From positions 6,262,001 through 6,326,000 of the forward strand of contig NC_135034.1 in the NCBI RefSeq assembly GCF_051020975.1: a stretch of DNA of 64,000 nt. Direction: 5' to 3'. Shown in pieces: positions 51,373 to 62,726 of the stretch (the stretch's first letter is position 1; each line of letters opens with the position of its first letter). A program made the translations under genes and the position numbers. The notes under the pieces are model-generated. The model searched no databases. It saw only the letters and a program-made list of their open reading frames with translations, and had not been told where the DNA came from. Origin of the DNA: Osmia lignaria lignaria. Taxonomy: Eukaryota; Arthropoda; Insecta; Hymenoptera; Megachilidae.

Positions 51373-54300
51373 ATGGGGTCGTCTGCGATCGGCACGATGG
51401 CGGCTGTGGCCACGAGCGTGACGTTGATGACCTTGATCTCCGTCTCTCAGGCAGCCCTGGGTGAGTACACCGTACGAGTAATTAATGTAACGACGATATT
51501 ACCCGTGATAATCGAGAGACGCGTTTAACTTCCGTCCAGAAATACACTCGGAACAGGTCCTTCCAGTTGGTTTTTAAACCACCCCGTGATACCGTTTCAG
51601 CTAGGACAGCGTTCGAGAAGTTAACGGACTACGACTACCGTGGAACGACTTATTACAGCGTGAGGAACCTGTCCTTGTACGAGTGTCAGGGATGGTGCCG
51701 GGAAGAGGCTGAATGTCAGGCAGCGGCGTTCTCGTTCGTCGTAAATCCTCTGGCGCCGATGCAGGACACCCTGTGTCAGCTGCAGAACGAAACGGCCGCG
51801 ACGAATCCCGCGGCCCAACCGCAAAGAGCCGCGAACATGTATTACATGACGAAGCTCCAAATCAGATCAGGTATGTGGATCAAATTGAAAATCGAGAGTT
51901 TTCCCTACGATCGTAATTTTTCCATAACACCGATCCCTCTCGCTCTCTCCATCGGGTTGTATTATCTCCGTACACCTGCTCGAGAGATTCGACCTTCGAC
52001 AGCCTAAACGGTCCAGCATAATCGAGCCACCAGCACGACTTCGTTAATGAACGCTAATACCCCTAGCACCTCGCGCTGCACCCTGTCGTTAAAAACCCTT
52101 CCCTAGCCCGGTCGGAACAAAGACGAGGAGAGCGAGCAGGTCACAGAGAAATTCTGCAAGGGATGAAATGAGGATGGAAGAAGAAGGAAGAGAAGGCGCG
52201 GTAATCCTGGTTTAGGGGCGATAGAGTGGTGAAGGAGCAGGTAGACGTGCAAATAAACGGGGAAGCCGGTAGCTTCTTGTTCGAGAGGAAGCTTGTTTGA
52301 TTTGGGCTGAGTTGTAAACGAACCTGATATCGTGGAAATGGTATTTGAACTGTTTTTCTAGCTGTGTGCAATAAACTTTTCCAATTTCCCGCATCGAGGC
52401 GCTTTGATATAAGGAATAAAAATTACATATTCGCACAGTGAATATATATTTTCACGGTTTGCAAGCTTTTCAAATCGATCGGCCCGAGTTCCCGTGACAA
52501 AAACACAAAGGGCGACCGATTCAAGGGACGGGGGAAAAGCGGTCACGGCTATTCACCGGTAAGAAAGTATACAATTTGCCAAAGAGAAGGTCCCAGGGCG
52601 GTGGCAAACAATGAAGGATCTGCTGGTACCCATCGGATGGTGCGAAGGGCGCTTTTAAACTATGGTTTTCGGCATAAACAGGTACCTGCAGGGTCGTGCC
52701 GAAGGTGTCGAAAGGATCCCAAGGGGGTCTAAGAAACCCCTAATATTGGTTTAACGAGCCTGCTGGTACCTTCGATCCTTCACACCTAACGCCGGTCGTT
52801 CGTAAAACCTTGGGTCACGCTTGAAAGGGCCCAACGAAGGACTTCGAGGAAGGTTTCCGTTTCCATGAAACGTTCGATCCGGGCACTCGTCCGGGCGTCT
52901 GGTTAAAAGTACAAGATCCTACTAAAAATAAGTTTCGTTTATTTCTTGCGAGATTGAACATTTGTCACTCTCAGCGACATGTTTTTCCGTTGCAAATTTT
53001 CACCCGACGCGTTTCCACCCTTAAAATAACTCGCAACAGACGAAACAGTATTCATCGTCATCGAGGTCTCGACTTGTCGGGAATTCGCATGGCCGCAGCA
53101 GTTCTTCAGGGTTTGCGCGTCGAAATTTGGCTCGCTCGAAATTTTACGTAATCCTCGTCCCGCCTTCTGCCGGTCGTTTTAATTCGAGAAATAAAACAGC
53201 CCGCGGCCGGTGATTAATTTTAGATGCTTCGCGAATCCAGGTGAAATATTTCCAGCGGACAGAAATCGCGGAACGCGCGAAAATGAGCAGGATATTTTTA
53301 AAAATTCTACGTATAGAATAATATCGATGAGGAGGAATTCGAAGGAACGATGGTGAATCATCGGTGTCGGTTCATTGGCACGATCTCGATGGACGTCGAC
53401 ATTAGCGCCGGTTTCGAGGGCGTAACAAAAGAAATTGGAACGCGATCCCCTGTCGTCGGGAAAGTATAGCCGTTTCTCGAGCCAAAGATCGGCGTGCTCG
53501 TGCGTCACGTCCCGATATGCCAAGTCACATGTTACCTTTGCTCGTGATTTTCGGCAACGACCTCGCATCCCCGTCCACGCGCGTTCACCGCGTTCGCGTG
53601 ATCGGCCAACCGAAAAATTCGCCACACTTCCTCGGATTGACCGGATATATAACTGTTCCTCGATCGACGATCCATGGCTCGAATGTCTGCCTACGAATGC
53701 CGACCTTCTTTTTCGTCTTTCACGCCGTTCTGCCTTCCTCTCTCCATTCATTCTTTTTTACCGGTTATTTCGAGAGCCGGAGAATAGGAATTACCACATT
53801 TTACAGCTATCAGTCTTCGAGAAGAAAGAAACGAGGCGACCTTGAAAGCATGTTTTGTACTTGGTACAGGAGATACGGCATGTCCTTTTCAAATCTCGAA
53901 AGTCTGTAAAGCGTGGAAGCGTTAATCACCCATGGGTGACGCTTGAATTTCAATAGGAATCCATCAATCGTATTATTAGGAATTCTTTGATCTACCTAAT
54001 TGGAAATATTTTGAAGATTTGCGAAGACAAAAGTAATTTGTTAATGAAATTTTCAACGGCTTTAGCGTGGCAGTCAAAGTGTTGAAAATGAGCAGGATCG
54101 CTAGCTCGATCGCTATCCACCTCGGACGGTGTATTAAATTTCTCGAGCGTTGGTACACAGGTGTTGGCATATATGAAACTCGGGTTGCATGCGCTAGCGT
54201 TTTACGTAACTGGTCACTCCCTTGCCTGCCGCGTACGCTTCGTCAGGTGTGCAAACGTCGCGTCTGCGGTCAGGCGTATCCACGTGCCATGTCCCTCTAT

Positions 54301-56833
54301 AAACGAAAACATTTCGCGCGTCGTCGAATCATACGACCGCGATCAAGTCGCGTGCACGATGCTTTTTTTTCGAATCGAGAAGAAGATCGTTTATTCGTGA
54401 GAATAAAATGAACGTTTCCTTTCAGAAAACGTATGTCTCCGTCCGTGGTCGTTCGAACGAGTCCCGAACAAGATGATCCGCGGTCTGGACAACGCGTTGA
54501 TCTACACGTCGACGAAAGAAGCTTGTTTAGCCGCTTGCTTGAACGAGCATCGTTTCACCTGTCGTTCCGTCGAGTACAATTACGTAACCCTGCAATGTCA
54601 CCTGAGTGACTCGGATCGAAGAACGACAGGCCAGTACGTGCAATTCGTGGATGCCCAGGGTGTCGACTACTTCGAAAATTTATGCCTGAAAGGTAATAAC
54701 AGGAGCGACGACGAGGAACCGCGTGCGAGCTTTTAAAAACGTCGATTACCATTTTCAGGAAAGGAAGCTTGCAAGTCGCAGAGAATCTATCAAATGCCTC
54801 GAATCGGCGTTGCCGATGACAAGGTTGCGCAGTACGCAGGATTGCATTATTACACGGACAAAGAGCTTCAGGTTCAGAGCGAATCAGCGTGCAGATTGGC
54901 ATGCGAGATCGAGAACGAGTTCCTTTGCAGATCTTTCTTGTATCGAGGCGCTCCTCAGGGATCCGCCTATAACTGCCAGCTATTCCATCTTGACCATTGG
55001 ACTCTTCCCGATGGCCCTTCCACCTACCTGAACGCGGAGCGTCCTCTGATCGATAACGGTGAAAGGGTTGGAACGTACTTCGAGAACTATTGTGAAAGTA
55101 AGACCCCGTCGCCTTTTCCCCCTGACTTTTCCTTCATTCTCTTTTCCGCGAGAATAAAGATCTGATTTACCCTGATATTTTCCCTCAGAGGGAACAGGTC
55201 CGGTCGCCGATCCGCTTCCGGTCGTTTTCGAAACCACGGAAGATCCTACGATAAACAATCTAACTAGGAACGATATCAACTGCGACAAAACTGGAACCTG
55301 CTACGATGGTACGTGTTTCCCCGTTAAACTTCGACGTTCTTTATTATCATAATCATAATCGTAGAAGATATGATTTCAGTGTCGGTGGACTGCAAAGACA
55401 CTCGAATAGCCGTTCAGGTTCGCACAAACAAACCCTTCAACGGTCGCATTTACGCCCTGGGTCGTTCGGAGACTTGCAACATAGACGTTATCAACAGCGA
55501 TCTCTTCAGGCTCGACTTAACCATGAGCGGTCAAGACTGTAACACTCAAAGCGTGGTACGTACACGATCTACGTAGATTCGTAGATCAAACGATCCCGCA
55601 CTCTGGCCTCGTATCAGCTTGAGTCGTTAAATTCTGCTGAAACTGTCTGTTCACCATCGCAGCGTGACGGTTTTCAGACTGGAATCTATTCGAACACGGT
55701 CGTCCTTCAACACCATTCCGTGGTGATGACCAAGGCCGATAAGATTTACAAAGTGAAATGTACCTACGACATGTCGTCGAAGAACATCACCTTCGGAATG
55801 ATGCCGATCAGGGACCCGGAAATGATCAGCATCACCAGCGCGCCGGAAGCCCCGCCGCCAAGGATCCGAATCCTCGACAGCAGGACCAGGGAAGTCGAGA
55901 CTGTTCGCATAGGGGACAAACTCACCTTCAGAATCGAAATCCCGGAAGACAGTTAGTTCTTGCTCCAATGTCTTCATCCTCGTCTCTTATACGATTCATA
56001 TTTATTCTATTCTATCTTTTCAGCTCCCTATGGAATATTTGCGCGAAGCTGCGTGGCTATGGCAAAAGACTCGAAGAGCACTTTCCAAATCATCGATGAC
56101 GAGGGGTTAGTCACTTCGAATTCCAGACTTAAATCAAACTAAACAAGATTCGTTAATTATTCTCGGTTCTTTAGATGCCCTGTCGATCCATCAATCTTCC
56201 CCAGTTTCACCCCAGACGGAAACGCACTTCAGTCCGTCTACGAGGCATTCAGATTCACCGAATCTTACGGCGTGATCTTTCAGTGTAACGTCAAGTATTG
56301 TCTAGGACCCTGCGAGCCGGTAATATAACGAACTGCAAAGCGATTTACGTCGTTTTCCTGTACAAGATACGAAGAAATGCGTTTAATTGCAGGCTGTCTG
56401 CGAATGGGGACGAGAATCGGTTGAATCGTGGGGTAAGAGACGTCGAAGAAGCATTACAAACGCCACGGAGGAGAAAGCAGAGGACATGACGTTGTCGCAA
56501 GAAATTCTGGTTCTCGATTTTGGAGACGAGAAACAGTCGGAGTTCCTGAAGAGCGACGCTAGCATAGACTTCAACGAAGCAGGTAATTGCTAATGGAAAA
56601 CAGATTGGACGTCCACGTAAGGGTTCAGTTGGAAAATATCATAGCGCGTTTAACCATCGTGTAAATTACAACCTGTTCCAGATAAAACAGTGACCATAGT
56701 GGAACCATGTCCAACGAAGACATCCGTCTTGGTTCTGGGTGTGACGTGTGCTCTTTTGGTGCTCATCTACATTTCCACGATCTTCTGCTATTACATGAAG
56801 AAATGGTTGTCGCCCCGTAAAATGATGCCCTGA
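51373..56833 (+). CDS. PAN/apple and ZP domain transmembrane cuticle protein (trynity/neyo-like)
   Basis: Proteins of this type are apical extracellular matrix components that anchor cuticle to epidermis. Eleven GT-AG exons: 51373-51460, 51601-51870, 54426-54692, 54759-55097, 55189-55308, 55365-55555, 55663-55951, 56024-56105, 56175-56319, 56393-56582 and 56682-56833, with all phases consistent, giving 710 aa. Order: signal peptide (1-29), PAN 1 in exon 2 (TDYDYRGTTYYSVRNLSLYE), PAN 2 in exon 3 (ACLAACLNEHRFTCRS), PAN 3 in exon 4 (ACRLACEIENEFLCRS), linker, ZP domain from about residue 370 to 602 (VDCKD to CNVKYCLGPCEP), tetrabasic KRRRRS at 612-617 (furin-type release site), transmembrane helix at about 676-698, and a 12-residue tail. 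The ATG abuts an acceptor, so a 5' leader exon lies upstream. Exons 6 and 7 each have a second in-frame acceptor 15 nt further in, giving 700-710 aa. I place it with Drosophila trynity, neyo, nyobe and morpheyus but cannot say which is the orthologue. Confidence 0.93.
51871..54425 (+). other. intron 2 of the PAN/ZP gene
   Basis: This 2555-nt intron has donor GTATGT and acceptor TTCCTTTCAG. It holds a 190-codon minus frame (53179-53751) with basic composition and no family match, and a structured segment at 52613-52781. All other introns of the coding part are 67-141 nt, so this one could hold regulatory sequence. Confidence 0.85.
52613..52781. repeat. inverted and direct repeat cluster in intron 2
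   Basis: GAAGGATC and GGTACC at 52613-52630 are mirrored by GGTACC and GATCCTTC at 52765-52781. TGCTGGTACC occurs twice in direct orientation (52621-52630 and 52761-52770). A short AGGGGGT/AACCCCT hairpin lies between them. It may be a folded intronic element or a small mobile remnant. Confidence 0.4.
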
Positions 56834-58980
56834 AATCTTTCCGTCCGCGACTCGATATCCGGTGAGGCGATGGAAGTAGCTGGAAGGAAAAACTCTTGGA
56901 TCAAGTGCCTTGAAACAGAGCCGCGTACGCTCGCTCGTGGAAAAATTGCGACTTGTCTGCTGCCATTTGCAACATTACTCACGGTTCGCGTGAAACGTGC
57001 TTCCGGGAAGCAACGCGTCCGGTTTTTCCAAACGAGCCGCTGGCAATCGCTCGTCGAGACGATACGATTTCTGCTTTGTCGCGAGATTTCGCTCGTAATT
57101 CGAAAGGAACGCGTACTATTTTCGCGTCGAATTTAATTCTATCTTTTTGCTAACAATTCGCCTCTCGATCGAATCCCAACACAGATGCCCTGCTTAGCCT
57201 TCCGTGACTCTAAGACATAATTTAAAAAGCAAACTACCGCCGGGTGCGAGAAGGAAAATCAGGGGCATCACTAAAAAAAGAAAGCTTCGGTTCATTCGGA
57301 GATGTGTGCACGGCGAAAGTCACAAGTTGCCGATTGTGCAAGAAGTCGTGAAGGGGAATTCTTTTTCGTCGGCGATGTTAAAGCGCACTCATTATAGAAC
57401 ACTTTAAATACAATATAATTTTACACAGCGGCATTTAGCGGTGATCGCAGGTGACGATGAGAGTCACGTCGCGTGAACGCTTGTGCAACGCTCAGTTGAG
57501 GATCGATTTCGAATACGACGATAGGAAATAGGCGACGTATCGCTTTCAAGAATATCTTAACAGGACAACAGCTCTTATACATTTTAACACGGATCTTATT
57601 TTTTTTTTCTTTCTTTTTTTTACGTCTGATCATTCTACTCATTTTATGACAAAATACTTATCGTGCATATCGGATCTTCTCTAGATCGCAACGGGACGAA
57701 GATCGCAGGGATTTTGCGTGCAATATACAATTTCGTGGCGAGTCGCGGAACGTTTGATTTTCTCGAGGACGATGAAACGATCGGTTACGAAGAAACAACT
57801 TTTCTCCTCGTATCGAGAAAAATACATATTCATATCAATTGATATTAGATCGTTGCAGATGAAATGGCCGATTTATTCGGAAAACGTTTCATGGTTTATT
57901 TTGAACAGTCATTTTATACGAATCGGTAAGCTGAAACTTTAAACGTTAAGATTGAAACTGACGTGGTATAAATGTTATTTATTTTTATTTATTTACGAAA
58001 TCGGTCATTTGTTATGCAACAATCCGATACATTCGACTTCCATTGCTTTCGACTGAACACGAATTGTTCCTCGATCCGCGAATCGCTGGGTTCTTTCTTT
58101 TTTTTTCTGTACGAACAACCAGGGATATCCTGACGACAAACGTTGTAATAAGTACACTTTTTATTTAAGGACATTTTTAGACACTGCTAACGGTCTTACT
58201 CCCTTAAAAGGGCTACTTCTGATCGGGTTGCAAAGAGAGCAAGGTGATACGAGCGACGCTATATCTATCCTCTTGCGTCGCTCAATATGAAAACCACCGC
58301 GGATCTTTCCAAATCGTTGCCGTCCGTGATAAATGGCCGCCCCCCCCCCCCCCCCCCCTTCCTCTCCCTTTTTCGATCACACGATCGTTCGCCACGGCCC
58401 TGCTCACCTTTTTCCGCGGAAATCGACTTGTAACCCGTATCAAGACTAGCGATATTTAAAGGTTCACGCTTCACTAACGTCTCTAACGATACAATTAGCG
58501 TTTAAGGTAGGAGATAAACGGAACAGCATGTAGGCATAGGTAAAGAAGGCGAGAGAGAGTAGTTTTCTTTCTTTTCTTTTTTTTTTTTTAATCACGAGAA
58601 ACAATCTCGATTTTAATAACGGTGGTACTTTTATCCATATCGTTCGCTTTTCCACTCAACGGACGATTACAGTTATCAGGTGCATAGGATAAAGGTGGGA
58701 GATATGAACGTACACACTTTCATTCAAAATCATAGTTTTTTTATTGAGTGAAATTATTACACTTTCTACAGTAGTGGTCATTTGAATTAGCTTGTTAAAT
58801 TAAAAGAATCACCCTTCGAGGGTGATCGCTTTCTCGTACTTAAAAAAAAAGGGGGGTAAAGGAGCAACAGTTGCAATAAATATAACCAGGTACTTAAAAA
58901 ATTTACATTTATTCGTATCTTAGACTGTTTCTGACTGCATTTACATCGGTATGAAATGGATTCTGACAAGAAGAAATAAA
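56834..58980 (+). other. probable 3' UTR and flank of the PAN/ZP gene
   Basis: No frame is convincing. Canonical AATAAA hexamers do not appear until about 58876 and 58975, so the 3' UTR could be up to 2 kb, unless a variant signal is used earlier. The stretch has several T-rich runs and a poly-C run at 58340. Confidence 0.35.
58340..58358. repeat. poly-C homopolymer
   Basis: Nineteen consecutive C bases, preceded by GCCG and followed by TTCC. The true length may be misread because homopolymers are error-prone. Confidence 0.85.
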
Positions 58981-59880
58981 ACAAGTGTATATATAATTGG
59001 ATTGCAGTAGGTGTTCAGAGTGGAGACACAACATACACGCATCAATATCACATGTATTTGTACTCTATTTATGTACGCGAATATTTTAATAATTAAACGA
59101 AGAACAATCTCGATAGCAACCTCTTCCCTACTCTTATTTTTCCTCGTCAGGCAATTGTGTTGCACCGAAATTGATAGCTGCATACCTGGTTGCCTACGCA
59201 AGGGTTAACGTGCCAATCATAGTGGCAATGAAATTCGTTCGAAAACATTATTGTAGATCGATTTTGCTGTACAGCCAGACACATAAACAAATTGTATCGA
59301 TTGGTCAACAGCCAATACGCGTTTCAATCTTGTGATTAATTGATCTATGTATTGGGACGGGTATTAAAGATGCACGTGTTTGCGTTTATTATTGCTGCAA
59401 GTAATAATATGAATCACTTGATACGCTTACCGTCGATGAATAGTCAGTTGACTTTAGATAAAAACAATTGCAACACCTTCCTTTAAAAATAGATAGCCGT
59501 TGCAACTGGTCAGTGTATATTTTTATGCTCGCTTTGAAATGAATACAAATCAGTTCTTTTTCATCAATTTTTGATACGTATAAGAACATGTGTCTGGCGA
59601 TGACGAATCATGCTTTAACGAGGTTTCAAAGGCTAGCGTTAATCGATAATAAATTCAACGAGCTTAACTGCTCCCGACCCTCGAAGACAACGGTTATCTG
59701 GACGATAAATATTTTCAGTCACTCGTTTTGCAATACCGACGGAACGACTGAATTATTTTATTGGTAAGAAATATCTGCGGCCGCATTTCATACCACGATA
59801 GATCTAACAATGAAAATCATTGATCCAAATATGTATTGTACATCTAACATTAATCGCTAACCGTCCTAATGGTATTTGAG
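58981..59880. other. AT-rich non-coding, no gene seen
   Basis: Short frames only. No repeat or exon is supported. Confidence 0.45.
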
Positions 59881-59972
59881 TGTCGATAAAGCGAACCGCG
59901 GATAATACAGCACTTTTTAGCGGATCCTTAATTTTTTACCACTCGGTCGATAAAGTGAATCGCGGTAGTATA
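59881..59972. repeat. tandem pair of MITE-end-like sequences
   Basis: GTCGATAAAGCGAACCGCGG at 59882-59901 recurs as GTCGATAAAGTGAATCGCGG at 59946-59965, each followed by a TA-containing ATAATAC or TAGTATAC end. Read in reverse they resemble Tc1/mariner-type termini. They are in direct, not inverted, orientation, so they may be two solo ends. Confidence 0.4.
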
Positions 59973-60183
59973 CCTCGTCGGGGTCAGGGTGTTGACGCTA
60001 CGTAACGATTTCGTGCTTGAATTCAAGGTTTCCGCAGAAACAGGGTGCGAAAGGATGTTTAGTAGTCGTTTCGAATTAACGTCATTCACCACCGTCGTTG
60101 TCTTTCATCGTGCCAAAAGGCGAAACGCATGGCAACCTCGTCAACCTCGATACGCCTTCGCCAATGATAAGATAAAGGTTAGC

Positions 60184-60354
60184 ATGTGTGTATGTTATTC
60201 CGCGGTGCTGCGAACGTGGGCGTTGTTGCATTTCGCTTTATTTCTATGCACTTCGATCCTTGCGTTCGCTCTCGATAACGTTTCTTCTTTCTACGCCTTG
60301 CATTTTTCTTCGTGCCCATTCGTTCCCTCTCCTTTGCCACCTTCGTATCGCTGA
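60184..60354 (+). CDS. candidate small secreted peptide or first exon
   Basis: An ATG at 60184 opens a 56-codon frame. It starts with a typical signal peptide: a short N-terminal part with one Arg, then the hydrophobic stretch WALLHFALFLCTSILAFA, then a polar LDN. The rest is short and Pro/Ser-rich and ends in a stop at 60354. It may be a stand-alone micropeptide, or the signal exon of a longer gene spliced after LDN at a weak GT. It could also be chance. No family was recognised. Confidence 0.25.
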   Translation: MCVCYSAVLRTWALLHFALFLCTSILAFALDNVSSFYALHFSSCPFVPSPLPPSYR

Positions 60355-61740
60355 AGAAAGCAAAAGAGAGGGACGGATAATTGTGCTACGCACGTATCGA
60401 AATCGTAGCTCGACGAAACGATGCTTTCGTTCCGCGAGGTTAGCCTCGGATTCGCAGGTATGCACAGGTATGCACGAGTAGGCGCCATCGTGTGACCGCC
60501 CACAGAGAGAAGGTATATTTCTGTATTCGTACGTGGGCAAACGAGCGATGCGACCAACTGTGACGCTTAACCTAAGTACGTAGTGTTCATTTTGTCCAAG
60601 AAGCTAGAAATGCTGTTCTATTTGCTAGACTTTTCTAATATTCTTTGATACAAAACGAAAATTTAGTACGAAACTAAAATCGACGTATAGAGTAATTACA
60701 AAGTGCTTTCACTCACGAGCTAGTCGTTAGTCATTAGTTATTTAAATTTTCTGCGGTTTCTTACGTATATAAATTACCATTTACCTATCCGATTAGATAC
60801 AAAATGTAAATGCATACAGAGACATCACACACAGAGTAACGGAACGCTACACGCTGGTGCACGTGTGGCGCTCTCCCAGTTAGCATGTACATAAATAAAC
60901 TTAGGTTATATAGCCGAGCCCGCGATTTCAGCGTGTGTCGTTCTTTACTCTGGACAAAAGAATGAATACGCACTCTCGAATCATTTTTCCGTACTGTGAA
61001 CGACTGCTTATTATAGTTTAGAGCGCTTAAAAAAACTATGATCTAACGTTCGTTCTTCGCCGTTTCGATTGCCAATCCCCCCCAAGTATTGTATGGAAAA
61101 GATAATTGCAACGATCCATAGGTATTTAGATCGTTCGACGAAAACACAAAGATATGCGAGCAAAGTATAATTAGCTGAATGAAGCAACAATGCAAGCTTT
61201 GACAGCAGTCTACTTAAAACACATGTAACAAACTCGTGTCGTTTGTTGGATAGAAGCCAATAACACGAAAACTTTAACAATTTCAGAAGCAGACAAGATT
61301 CGATCAATCGGCTCGACGACCGCTGGTATCATAGGCGACCGCTAGTCTACCAAGAACCCCTGGACTTTGCTTCTACAAAACACGAGCAAACCAGACAAGG
61401 ATAACGGAGAGGGCCGTCTAATGCACTTTTTCCCGGGAATCGCAACCGCTACGCCCTTTTCTTTTACATTCGCATTCTCACGTGCTCTGGTCGCACAAGT
61501 AAGGTAGGTAAGGGCCACAGGAGTAGTATGGCACAGGACTCAAAGGTGAGGTGTTGCAAGTCGTGGCAGTGGTAAATAGAAGTGCCCTGTCTCGCTTACT
61601 CTTACTCTCGACAGTAGGATTCTATGCTTCGATTGTCGTGTACCCACACATACCAGTAGGTTAAAAGAGAGCAAAGAAAGCGAAGGCTACGAAACCGAGG
61701 CGAACAAACATGGGGAAGAAAGAGAGAAAGAGAATGGTCG
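60355..61740. other. non-coding, no gene seen
   Basis: Mixed short frames on both strands. No repeat was recognised. Confidence 0.4.
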
Positions 61741-61776
61741 ACGTACATCATTTGGGCGCCGAGAAGTCTGGCGCGA

Positions 61777-61800
61777 CCAGGCCAAGCCAGGCCAGGCCAG
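61777..61800. repeat. short (CCAGG/CCAAG) tandem
   Basis: About five degenerate five-base units are present in a GC-rich, promoter-like stretch. Confidence 0.6.
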
Positions 61801-62276
61801 AAGCGCGTCTCTGGTTACGCGACCATTTGGGGCGCCAACCATGGAACGTCGAGGAGAGAGAGAGGAGCAGGAGGTAACGCGGATAAAAGGGAAAAACCAT
61901 AGGAGGGCAAAGAGAGAGAAAAAGAGGCCCCATGAGGGGTCAGTGGAGTCGTAGGTAGGCGTCCGAGTGCGAGCCTGAGCGCGGTAACGGGGAGGGGGGG
62001 ATCGCGTAGGGTGGTGTATAGACGATGGAAAGGAGAAAGAAGAGACGCGAGGGGGGAAATAAGGGAAGGGGCCCCTGTAGGCTACATTCCAGCGGGACGC
62101 GAGTTTTCAAACATGGCTACCCACGTGAATGTAGGTCCACGACCGATCCTATAACACGCACACACTCGACCTTAGCAGCTACAAGCTCGTTTCATCTTTT
62201 TCTCTTTTTCGCGTTTCTCTCCGTTTCTCTTCAGTAATCTGCTCGAACGATTCCCTCCCATAGCTCCTTCCCCCTA
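61801..62276. promoter_or_regulatory. purine-rich, G-rich regulatory-like tract
   Basis: Repeated GAGAGAGA motifs, G-runs (GGAGGGGGGGATCG) and CpG-rich DNA without a frame recall insect promoter-proximal DNA with GAGA sites. Direction is unknown. This is a composition argument only. Confidence 0.2.
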
Positions 62277-62726
62277 ATGCCTGCTCCGTCACACGCTTAT
62301 ACAGACACTAACCCACAGAATCCCCTTGCCCCTTTGCTCCATCAGGTTCTTCATCTCCTCTCCCCTCGCAACAACCCGGACGGCCCGGCCGACCGAGCTG
62401 GCGACACCCTGTCTGGCAAGACCGGCCGGCGGACAAAGGAGGGGGAGCCTGGCCGCTGCGTTGCCACGTCCTCGGACTTCGGGCTGCGCCTACCTTCGGC
62501 CCCAAGGACAAATCCGATGAACGTGCCAGCCGTCGTGGCGTACTTAGGCGACTGCCGGTCTGCTACCGCTACGGCGCTTTCCACACTCTTCCACACGATA
62601 TGCCACTCGCCGCTTGCCACTTACCGATATTATTCGACGTCTACTCTTGTCTCTTGCCTCTTGCCTCTTGCTCTTACGCTTGTTACGCGAAAGTATAACA
62701 GCACAATTACGATCGCTGGATCGTGA
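62277..62726 (+). CDS. hypothetical ORF in a GC-rich island, doubtful
   Basis: An ATG-initiated frame of 149 codons covers a GC-rich patch (62360-62520). The product is Pro/Ala/Thr-rich with a weakly hydrophobic C-terminal stretch and no known domain. An 89-codon frame is open on the opposite strand too. Open frames on both strands are expected in GC-rich DNA, so coding is unproven. GTAAGT and GTAGGC donor-like sites on the minus strand (near 62624 and 62493) suggest that a minus-strand transcript is an alternative. Confidence 0.15.
   Translation: MPAPSHAYTDTNPQNPLAPLLHQVLHLLSPRNNPDGPADRAGDTLSGKTGRRTKEGEPGRCVATSSDFGLRLPSAPRTNPMNVPAVVAYLGDCRSATATALSTLFHTICHSPLATYRYYSTSTLVSCLLPLALTLVTRKYNSTITIAGS

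Noticed and set aside
53179..53751. 190-codon minus-strand ORF with ATG
   Set aside because: It lies inside intron 2 of the PAN/ZP gene, is rich in Arg/Glu/Lys at its start, has no recognised domain, and a + frame overlaps it. Chance is likely at this GC content.
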